From Lutraria lutraria (Eukaryota > Mollusca > Bivalvia > Venerida > Mactridae), in NCBI GenBank assembly GCA_964023205.1, contig OZ026845.1, positions 9,310,001-9,374,000 on the forward strand: DNA of 64,000 nt, in the 5' to 3' direction. The notes under the pieces are model-generated. The model worked only from the letters and a program-made list of their open reading frames with translations, did no database searches and was not told the DNA's origin. Numbering within the stretch: position 1 is the first letter of the stretch; every line of letters begins with the position of its first letter. The position numbers and the translations under genes are program-made. Of the stretch, positions 23,295 to 32,890 are shown piece after piece.

Positions 23295-24700
23295 AAATCA
23301 ATACAATAAAAGAAACTTAGCTGTACATAATAATTTATTCTATTAATAATGCAGAATTTGAGTCAGTGAGAGAGAAAATTGATAGAGATCATAAAACTAG
23401 CAATGCAACAAAATAACTCTAGTATGTATGAAATAGAGTTCAGTGCTGCAAACATGTATACAATTTTTTCTCTCCTCATGGTTATAAAGTTCATGGCTCT
23501 CTGGTATGTATTTTTCCCCACTGAGAGGAAAAAATCCCCACAGACAACGCAGTGATCACCAGATTGACTTTTTCTTTGAAAACAGCCGCGCTACAAATAT
23601 AGTGAGATTGGTGTTCACACTGGTACCATAGGGCCATCCTTATTGTGGGATCCTACTTGAGTAAACATTAACTCCAATGACAATAGAGTAGACAAACAGC
23701 ACAATCAGAAACTTTTGGTAGATAGATATTAAGTAAAAAACATACTTCCTGATCTTGCAACAACAAATTTAAGCTAGCCTATCTCAAATTACACATCTCA
23801 TGGAAATTGATATTTCTTTTTTGAGAATAACAAAATGTCAGTCTTCGAATTTGGCCATCGGTCCGAAGATAGAGTACCCAAAACTAATGTTTAACTAGTA
23901 AATAATAATGAGTTTCCATTAATTATCTAACACCATTATTCGAAACATACAGGCGTAAAAAATATTCTTTTTTAAATATTATAGAAGCAAAATTTGATCA
24001 TGCAGAAATTTAAGGTTAATATTCGGTCAAGTAAAAGCTGATTTGGTCGACCGAACAAGGTTCTCAACCGGGCGCGTCATATTTGGCTGCTTAGAAATGA
24101 AATTGGGCCTGTTGGAAATCTCAAAGTTTTAAAAATGTTGTTGGAAAAATGCCTGGACCCCCTAGCAGGCCTGTTTGTCTAGCTTTTGGGTCTAGTGGCC
24201 ACAAACTTATTGAGAACCCTGCCGAACGCCCGGTGCTAGAAAGTTACTCACATATGATTATGACACACATGAAAATAGGATCTGAAAACATAATACTTCA
24301 CTTAATAAAACCATGAGAGTTTAATGGTTCAGATTAAGTTGTCATTTGCCATTCAAACGTTTCAAAACGAACAAATGCCATTACTGATAATTACTGTCTG
24401 CATTCTGTCAGCGTCCGAAATTACTACAAAGGCATCGCGAAATTATATTACAAATGTACTCGGGAACTTATTAAAACTACCTCGCTCATGCAGGTTTGAA
24501 AACAAACATTTGTTATAATTAAATCATCCACTTTTGCAATATAGATAATATTAAAACAAGTGCTCACAAATATCTCAGAACAGTAGGATGCACTCTCAAC
24601 GAACCGCTTCCCAGCCAAACGTTTACGTTTAAACCGCGACTCGGATTGTAAATGTGCGTGTATAAATCGTCGGCTATCGTCCATAAATATGAACATGACG
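23295..24700 (-). other. 5' region of PHAX
   Basis: The block 24560-24690 is richer in CpG than its surroundings (AAACCGCGACTCGG, TCGTCGGCTATCGTCC) and is the best candidate for the PHAX promoter or first noncoding exon; this is inference. A dispersed repeat occupies 24050-24222 (see separate entry). Confidence 0.35.
24050..24222 (+). repeat. Dispersed repeat, GGTTCTCAA...TTGAGAACCC (copy 1)
   Basis: The stretch from AAGGTTCTCAACCGGGCGCG to ACTTATTGAGAACCCTG shares AATGCCTGGACCCCCTAGCA and GGCCTGTTNGTCTAGCTTTT with the reverse complement of 39553-39731. The short GGTTCTCAA/TTGAGAACC ends form an inverted repeat, as in a small non-autonomous DNA element. Confidence 0.6.
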
Positions 24701-24769
24701 CAAAATATTTATCATCAGTGGAATTAGTCTTCAATGTTTATCCAATATATTAAAAAGTAATTGGAGGAA

Positions 24770-24860
24770 AATAATGTACCCGATGCAAGACTCAATTTAA
24801 ACATGTGACCTCCTGCTTGCAAGTCAGATGCTCTTACGGCTTGTGATTATCCCAGCAAAT
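24770..24860 (-). mobile_element. Degenerate tRNA-Ala-like SINE
   Basis: It keeps AATAATGTACCCGATG, ACCTCCTGCTTGCAAGTCAG and ATTATCCCAGC, shared with 25085-25190, but the A and B boxes are damaged. Confidence 0.65.
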
Positions 24861-25084
24861 TTATAAATACAATATACCACACCGCTACATTTCTCCTTCA
24901 TTAATTTGTATTCAAAGTAATTAATCGCGACAACCACAACCTCTTTAGGCTAATTAACCCAGCCTTTGCTTCTTCTTTCATAACTGTATACAGTATCGAT
25001 CCTCTCTGGGGCATCATTGTACATAAAATTCTTCACCCCAGCTCTAGGATTCCAAGGCTTATATAAGTCACACACGGCACCAAA

Positions 25085-25195
25085 TGTAATAAGAGGAAAA
25101 TAATGTACCCGATGTGGGGCTCAAACCCGCAACCTCCTACTTGCATGGCAGAAGCTCTATCAACTGAGCTAATCGGGCTGGTGTATATCCCAGCC
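25085..25195 (-). mobile_element. tRNA-Ala(TGC)-like SINE unit
   Basis: On the minus strand 25178-25107 folds as a tRNA: acceptor GCCCGAT with ATCGGGT, D arm GCTCAGTTGATAGAGC, a TGC triplet in the anticodon position and T-loop GGGTTTGAGCCCC. Position 33 is A instead of the universal T and the T stem has a mismatch. The same tRNA-like block with the same CATTATTTTCCTC 3' flank recurs at 24770, 31880 and 33365. I therefore call it a SINE unit and not a working tRNA gene. Confidence 0.7.
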
Positions 25196-25260
25196 AATTT
25201 TAAATTTAATACAATACACCAGCCACACAGCAACAAAAAGAATCATTATTAATAAAATTA

Positions 25261-27070
25261 GACCAGACTACCTGTCCAATTCCTATGACCCTTAACTGCT
25301 AAATCAACTTTGGAAGACAAACTACCATAGGCATAAAAAGAATGAATTAAGGAACTACAGTAAAGTGGAACATATAATTATAGTTGTCAATATGTTAACT
25401 GTCAAGAGTATAAATGTAGTAACTGTATCTTTTATGTTGCATAACTTGAAGTTCCAGTTAATATTTTTTAACATGGGTGTAAAAAATGTTTCTGGTTAGC
25501 TGACCTAGCTTGATCCCCCCCCCCCCCTCCCCGAGACACCCGATCGAGGAACTGAAAATCCAGGTTCTTACTTTTTTTAAACCTTTCCACATACTTTCAA
25601 TCTATTTTTAATGAGCATGTAACCAGAAACTAGTTTTTAAGCCTTACATATATGAGCAAATGCTATATACATGTATGTACAATGTACATGTATGCATAGT
25701 ATTGGTGTCTGGGTATATACCAATTTAATTTATATAATAGGATGAATATACATAGGAAAAAGCACAGTTAACTTGAAACTTGTCAAAATTGACATTTAGT
25801 GATAACAGCTGTTTGCATTTTGACCAGCATTTAAGAGTAGCAGAGTTTTAGTTTCAGGTTTAGTACATGTAGTATATTAATGACTTCATTTAAGACAAGG
25901 ACTTACACAAACATAAGTCCTTGCTTGAGAAATGTAGTATCAAAATAATGTTGCTGCAGAAATAAAACGAATAAGTGAAGTATCGTTGTGTTTTATATTA
26001 TGCTGTGTAACAGTTTTGGATAACTGATAAAAAATGCAATGTGCAAATGTCTTCACACAACGTGAAGTGAAATAAAGATTCACTTCCTCTCATGCTCCCA
26101 TCCTGCTACCACGAAAATATATGTACAAATAACACAACAAAAATAATTTCAAAATGAAAAATAATGCTTTATTGACAAATAAATATTTTCAACATTCAAA
26201 TGTATGAATAAAATATTCAAAGAAAAATATTGACAGAATCACAGGAAGAATGAGAACATACAAATGTGTTATCAGATTAACCAACACAATAAAATTAATA
26301 TGAAAAAGAAAATATTTAGAAACTGCATTGCCAACTTACATTTAACTTTCTTTTAGAAATTAATACATTTGTAGTTTAAATTTCGCCTACTGACTAAAAC
26401 AGCAGTCAAGAGACAAATATGGTTTTCTTGTCAACAAACTACTTGTGTATAACAATACAGAAGGATCTTTAACTAGTAACTATGGAAAAAGTGAATTTAA
26501 GGAAAAAAATAGTTCACCGTCCTCAATAATTAGATAAGGCAAAAGAAAACTCCATCCATAATGCACTAAGTTACACCGAATCAATATTTAGAGTAAATGA
26601 TATATCTCTCCGTAATACACTAAGCTATACTGAATCATATGTCATGGTTAAATTCTAGGCACAAAAATATGTGTAACAAGCATAATTATATTTGACAGAT
26701 TTTAGAATGAATCAACTAAATGTCCTATACTGCAGATTTCTTGATATTTTGCAGTAAGGTCAATTCAATAGCATTTCAGAGCATATCTTTTGAAAGCCAC
26801 AATAACAGCAATATATTACCACACTTTTATATAACACATTCATAACATTGAGTTATTTACTACCAGTATATTTCTCATATTTGAGAACATTATCATTGAA
26901 TTAACATTATTTGAAAAATTATAATAATTTTGTTATTCGAGTTATGTATGTCAAATTGTCAATGAACTGAAATCTCCAGAACTAAAAGGTTACAAATGAC
27001 TACCGATAGCCTATTCAGCCAGTTTCCATAAGCAAATGACAACTTTTCCTAAGTGTGTAAAAGAAGCTTA
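25261..27070. other. Intergenic AT-rich DNA
   Basis: I found no coding exon or repeat I can define beyond a poly-C tract at about 25517-25530 (CCCCCCCCCCCCCC) and scattered dispersed-repeat debris around 25480-25640. Confidence 0.5.
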
Positions 27071-27074
27071 ATTA

Positions 27075-27330
27075 GTTAGTCTGTTTGTTTCATCGGGTTT
27101 TACGCCCTTTTTCAACAGTCATAGTCATATGAGGCGGACAGTTCACCTAAGCATCGTTCCTGGGAAGAACCAGTACTAGACTCCCGTTCTCCATAAGCAA
27201 CTGCCTACTTTCTCACATAAAGAGACATGGTCGGTAGCGGGGCTCTAACCCACGACCCGCTATCAGTGAGAGATTACAGTGATTTGAAGTCAGCGACTTG
27301 AACCACTCGACCATGGAGACGGATCAGGAA
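27075..27330 (-). mobile_element. SINE with Leu/Ser-type tRNA-like head, reverse orientation
   Basis: On the minus strand it begins GTCTCCATGGTCGAGTGGTT (A box) and continues to GGGTCGTGGGTTAGAGCCCC (B box), followed by TCTCTTTATGTGAGAAAGTA, AGTCTAGTACTGGTTCTTCC, ATGACTATGACTGTTGAAAA and a GGGCGTAAAACCCGATG end. This is the most complete copy; truncated copies lie at 15820, 28391 and possibly 35126. Confidence 0.8.
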
Positions 27331-27458
27331 GTCTGCACTAGCCTAACTGAAAACATAACAGTTAACATAACCACTGGTTTGGCAGCTATCTGTATGGAAC
27401 ATCTATCTTTCTGTGACTTATCACCATATTTCAGGACATCAATATAAGACGAATATCT

Positions 27459-30400
27459 TCATACCACTGAGCGGAAGGTATCAGAAATCTTCAAGTCCAT
27501 CACAGATTTAAAGATAAACCTAAAATGAAAGTAATAAATACAGTGGACTTTCGTTGACTTGAATTCAGTAAATTAAGCCAATGAGAGCCCACTGTAGAAC
27601 AATGTACATGGTGTACAATAAGGTTAATGTTGGGTAAAATAAGGTCAGCATGTAGCAAATAAGGCCATTGTGGCGGTGTTTGAATCAAGAGTCATATTCA
27701 AGCAGATCAACACAAAAACTCCTGTCCTTCATTTTCATCAATCTGTTTCAGATGAGATGCTAACAATCTTCATAGTTCTTCTTCTTTGGATAAAGATAAT
27801 GTTTCAACACTACAGTCTGCAAAATAAGCACTTGTCTGGTTGTCCGGGACAAGTAATTATTGATTCAGACAAGTTACTTTAGCGGTAATTATGTATAGAG
27901 TATAAAAGAAAACTATTCACTTTCGGTGATTCAGACATCCTAAATTCACAGACTGACACTGACTAGAAAAGATATTCATGAAATTATAAATATTCAGGTA
28001 TTGGTTACAAGGTCTTAAAATGTACTGAATAAAAAATAAATGAATTATAATAAATAAATGATGTAATTAGTTAAGAATAATGTAGCATGTTGTTTAGACC
28101 AATGATCCTCTAAGTTCTTTATTAGTCTTTTCCTGAACGAGAGAATTATTTACCTTATAAAATAAACTGTCATTTACAACCATCTCACTAACATCAATAA
28201 TCACTAAGTCAGTTTACCAACATCACCACCATCGTGTAAATTTTACTTAATCATCATTGACTTGTAGAATTATATGAGGCTGAATTATACCAGACTGAAA
28301 TATGTAAATATGTGATGTTAGTCAGATAGAATTATATAAATACAAGGCTGAAATATGCAATCAGAGAAAATGTGATGTAATTCAGATAGAATTGTTTGTT
28401 TGTATGAGTTTTATACCCCTTTTCAACAGTCAGAGTCATATGAGGCAGACCGTTCACCCAACCATCGTTCCTTTGCAGAACCAGTACTAGACTTTCATCC
28501 TTCGTAAGTAACTGCCTACTTTCTCACACATAAAGAGACACAAGTCGGTAGTTGGGCTCCAATCCAAGATGTATGACAGACAGAGTGGTGGTAGATTGAA
28601 AACAAACTTCACAAAGCATGGAATGATTAATCATCATGCTGATAATTCTAACTGAATATTTTCAACAAAAAGAACCCTGAGCATAATCAAGTACTAACAG
28701 TGACTGCAGTCATTTGTAAAGATAGACTGCAAGTACTGGAATTATTTCCCTTCTGCATTAATTCTGTCAAGGAGGGTTTTCCAGACAGCTTTTCTTCCTT
28801 CCAATTTCTAGTCATCAAGTATATGATGCAATTATTTCACTGGTTTTGGAAAATCAAGATTGTCTGTCACATAGTTTTGACTATTAACTTACAGAGAGTA
28901 TACAGCATTTTCTATCAATGTCTGAGGAGACACATATTTTGATTTATGCTATCACCAACATAAACTTCATAAGTAGTACTCAAACAATACATAAACATGT
29001 ATTCAGCACGTAAAAAACATTTTACAATGCTTACATTCTGTCCACTTCTATGACTTGGTGAGTATAGGAACACAAACTAAGTTAAATCAAATCTACTGTA
29101 CTTAAGTACAGAATTTTTTTTTATCATGATGGCATATTACTCAATACCTACAGTAAATATGATATTTTATAGTCTGCTCAGAGAGAAGATTAATATGTAG
29201 TCATTTATTGGTCAATACCTAATGATTATATCATAAAGGTAATACCAAGTCAGCATATTTCATTCTCATCATAGCAGCCATTTATTAGCCAGAAATTAAT
29301 GTAAACATTTGCATTACTTCTGATTTAATTATGTACAATACAAAAGTATAAATTACTTAAATATGCTGAGGCACCTATGGCCAGTATAGGCGTAGGTGTA
29401 GATACATCCATGTATCCATTATCAGTTATACCACTAGTAGTGAAAATCCAGCCACTTAATGTTTCTTCCCATTACTTTTCTATAACTCACTCATACATAT
29501 AATCAAGAAAGCTGAAAATAGAGAGAATTTGAGGTACATTTGGAAATACTTAAAGTAACAAATGCTAATAAGTAAAAACTTTGAAGACTATTTATTGTTA
29601 TTATTCAGTCATGTAAACATGCATGCTTTTTCCATGGCAACAATTTCCAGTTTATCTGATTTTGCAAGCCAATACAATGTATACATTTACATACTTCCTA
29701 ATTCATGTTCTAATATTTAGGAAGATTTAGTTGTAGTCTTGGGAGGGTATTCACTGGACAAGCATTAAAATAAATAAAAAGCTTACATGTATACTCTACT
29801 GCAGTCAGCATATTCTAATTTTAGCACTTCCAAAATGCTGAGATCAAATCTATCAAACTCATAAAATACAATTATTATAATTTATAAATATAAACTTACC
29901 CAATATCACACTCGGAACAGGCTTCATGGAATATCAGGTGGCGACAGACTCCTTGTAAACACTGTAAGAAAAATAAAAACATAAGCTTATACTTAAAGTG
30001 AATTAATATACTGAACATTCATAGCACATTGTAAACAAAAAACCCCAAACATTTTACCATTGTTGTTTAACTTAGTCTTAGATTTTATGAAGAAGAGGGC
30101 CAAGTAGCCCAGGGACACTCACCAGAGAAACGAGTTATGGCAATATCACTTAATATTATTTAAATTTGTGCTGCAGTCAATAAAAAAGGGTTGTCACAGG
30201 ATGTGACGTATCCCCTGAAGCATAAACTGGTCAGAGCTAAGGATGGCAATTAAATTAACATTTTCAGAAGAAACTGTGATTCTTGTTATAGGCAATGAAA
30301 AAAGGTTGGAGGTAGTTGTTCATTGTAATAATTTTGATGGGAAGTGATCTAGAGAGTGGGAAGTGAATTGCTTAATTGTTTTTTTGTAAATGTATTCTAT

Positions 30401-32790
30401 CCTAAAAGGTATGCATGAAGGAAAAGGAAATAGTATATGGTGCTATCAAGATAATAAATTTATTTTCAAGGAAATGAAAATGGAAAGAAATGTGATCATA
30501 TGAATATTATTGTATTTCAACAAATACTTAATCAGTGGATGTGATTCCAGTTTTGACCTTTTACCTCTAAGTGTGACCTAGACCTTGGATCTATTAACCT
30601 GGGTCTAACACGCTACACATGACATCGTCTCTTGACTATGAACATTTCTGCCAAGTAAATTTGAAATCCATAAAAGAATGATAAAGTTACAGAGCGGAAA
30701 CGAAAATCTGGACGGATTGTAGTACGGACGGACGGTGCGACTACTATATGCCCCTCCTTCAGGGGCATAAAAAATATTGGAAAATAGACCTCAGGGGTAT
30801 TATTTTTGCAATTTATTTACAAGGTCTCTACATATTGCTACATGCAAAATATCTAAGCTCTTAATCTTGTGTTTCATACAAAAAGAAGTTTTTAAACATT
30901 TTCCAAATATATAAATCTGTGTAAAACATGTGACCCCTGGAGCAGGGCCAATTATGACCCCAAGGACATTATTTTAACAACTTTAGCAGCTAATAACTGT
31001 AATATTTGTTGCTGACTGTTCCAAAGCAACACCTAAGGGAGTATATGTGGTAACAGCTATTCAATAAAACATCTCAAGCACATTACACTTCAAAAACATC
31101 TGCACCTATATCTAAGGCAAATTTTTAAAGTAAAATGTTATGGCTCAGTAAACAGGTTGATTATTTGCATTTTGCTTCATTAATTTAGTTAATACAGGTC
31201 AGTAGGAAGCAATATTTCAGACTGGGGAATGGGGGGGGGGGTGATTTCAGATTTTGTCTGATAAGGGGGATCAGTTATAGCACCTTTTAGTTACCATTAC
31301 AGCCAAAATTAACGGGGGCTGTAAAGTTTAATGTATATACCTTTATTACATTACTATGTATCACAGCTGTAGTTGTACCGCATTACCTTGATAGGGAAAT
31401 CAGAATCATCCGAACACAACATCAACAAGGATGTGCATGCTGCAAAAGAGAAATAAACTATTAAGAATTCATAATTCATGTGGGTGGTCAATAGCAAGTC
31501 AAGACATCAAAATGTGCACATAGTCACAAGAGTTGTGAATCAGACTTTATTGTTCACCTGAATGCATATATATCTACTTTACATTTTGATATTGTGTCAT
31601 AAATATGCTTTTATAGTGAAATATGATGTCCTTCCCATCAGAATTTTCGTTTTTTTAAAAGACTTTTAAAAGTGCATGTCTGTGTTAAAACCCTGTATGC
31701 ATACACATATAATATATATAGCTACTTATGAGCTAGCCCAGCATACTAAACTGTTTAATTATTGTAAGGCAAGATTTGTTCATGAGAGGTTACATAAACC
31801 TCGAATTCGACCAACCACAAAAAATAACTTAATTCAAATAAGTAGCTGTAAACTGTAGCAGTGTGATATATTGTATTTATAAATTGGCTGGGATATTCAC
31901 CAGCCCAGACTTGCAAGCAGGAGGTCGCAGGTTTGAGCCCCGGATCGGGTACATTCATTATTTTCCTCCTATTACAATACCTACAGCTAAGGTTTTAAGT
32001 CGGCAAGATAATAATAATAACACTGACCCAAGGGAATAAATTTGGCATTTCTAAAATATTGATGTCTAATTCAAATCCCCACCTTAGAGACAACCGTATT
32101 CGTCTGAACCCCCACCCTAGAGCCTACTTGGTGTATCAAATGTGACATGGATGTAAAACCCGGCCAAAGTCTATTTCCTGGGACCCGGGGTCATTAACTT
32201 AAGTTTATCAAATTCCCGCCTGTCGGAAATGGTCTTCTGTCTAAAGTCCTGAGTATGCCCCCCCCCCAGGGCGGGCAAAATATTGACAGGTGCATAAGTA
32301 TATAAAAGCTGAAAGAATTTAGATTGATTATAGTTTGAGCAGTTTCAAGCGTTGTTTCTTTAACATACACAGTCAGTGACCATGTGGTAGTCAGTTTCAC
32401 TTTATAATCAATGTCCATGCCAAATAGTGTAGTAGTTGCTACCTTATACATTGAGTGATTCATATGGAACAGTGTTAAATCGTATCATTAACCGTTACAT
32501 TACATACGCATCACAAGTTCACAACTGTCTATTATAAACCAAAAAATATCCGATCGTGTGTGCTATCCGAATGTAGTACACTCCATGAGGATCTATTGTC
32601 TAGAAGCCTGGAGCGATGTTTTTGCATTTACTTAGGACACGAAATACTACTGATCTAGTCGGACAACTGTTTTATTTCATTAAAACTTTAAACATACCTA
32701 CACGAAACTCAATAAATCAGCGAAGATATATTCGCGAACCGCATGTTTATCACCCTTTCCATTCATCATGGCCGAGCACACGGCGGCCAT
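27459..32790 (-). CDS. Unrecognised small multi-exon gene
   Basis: Three exons join in phase: 31387-31439, 29900-29961 and 27459-27519, the last ending in TGA. All have GT-AG borders and only one open frame each. They encode CTSLLMLCSDDSDFPIK, then CLQGVCRHLIFHEACSECDI, then GFIFKSVMDLKISDTFRSVV. The peptide is Cys-rich in the middle and otherwise looks alpha-helical; I do not recognise the family. A likely first coding exon is 32790 to about 32699, reading MAAVCSAMMNGKGDKHAVRE and on to IFADLLSF before a GT donor. It cannot join 31439 directly in phase, so at least one exon between 31440 and 32690 is missing from my model. The AACATGGCCGCCGTG context at the ATG faces the zinc-finger gene's first exon. 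The exon set could also belong to a longer transcript. Confidence 0.5.
27541..27594. mobile_element. 54-bp palindromic MITE with TA flanks
   Basis: The left half is CAGTGGACTTTCGTTGACTT and the right half, inverted, is CAGTGGGCTCTCATTGGCTT; they remain similar across almost the whole length. TA flanks both ends. It is nearly all terminal repeat with no interior. Confidence 0.75.
28391..28590 (-). mobile_element. SINE fragment (GTTGAAAA tail family), reverse orientation
   Basis: It shares CAACAGTCAGAGTCATATGA, AACCAGTACTAGACTTTCAT and ACTGCCTACTTTCTCACACA with 27075-27330. The tRNA-like head is truncated after GTCGGTAGTTGGGCTCCAAT. Confidence 0.75.
30092..30772. mobile_element. Composite non-autonomous repeat, truncated pearl-like ends
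   Basis: It starts AGAGGGCCAAGTAGCCCAGG (related to the hairpin end of family 1) and ends GGACGGACGGTGCGACTACT then TATGCCCCTCCTTCAGGGGCATA, a short palindrome like the TIR region of the 7303 element. It contains TTTTACCTCTAAGTGTGACC, similar to 12300. It sits in an intron of the unrecognised minus-strand gene. Confidence 0.5.
31875..31978 (+). mobile_element. tRNA-Ala-like SINE fragment
   Basis: GGCTGGGATATTCACCAGCC is followed by ACTTGCAAGCAGGAGGTCGC, a B box GGTTTGAGCCCCGGATCGGG and TACATTCATTATTTTCCTCC. The A-box half is deleted. Same family as 25085, opposite strand. Confidence 0.7.
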
Positions 32791-32890
32791 GTTGTAAATG
32801 AGGAATTATGGGATCGTGTCGAAGAAGTGGCGAGTCCAGAGAAAAGAAGTTACTTCAATTATTTGCATAAAGCGATAAAATGGTAATAAC
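32690..32890. promoter_or_regulatory. Candidate bidirectional promoter
   Basis: A CpG-containing block with ATGGCCGAGCACACGGCGG lies between the minus-strand ATG at 32790 and the plus-strand noncoding exon that ends at a donor after 32882 (AAAATG|GTAATA). The minus-strand AACATGGCCGCC resembles a YY1-type initiator element (motif knowledge). The shared-promoter role is inferred from the head-to-head layout. Confidence 0.45.

Noticed and set aside
25107..25178. Possible working tRNA-Ala(TGC) gene on the minus strand
   Set aside because: Cloverleaf pairing is fair, but T33 is replaced by A, the T stem has a mismatch, and the same block with the same 3' flank recurs at least three more times in the window; a SINE explains it better.
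25510..25532. Poly-C tract (others at 31232, 32260 and 37117)
   Set aside because: Simple homopolymer runs, likely replication slippage or assembly noise; no associated structure.
28700..28942. 80-codon plus-strand frame
   Set aside because: No domain; it lies antisense within an intron of the minus-strand orphan gene and its minus-strand counterpart has stops.
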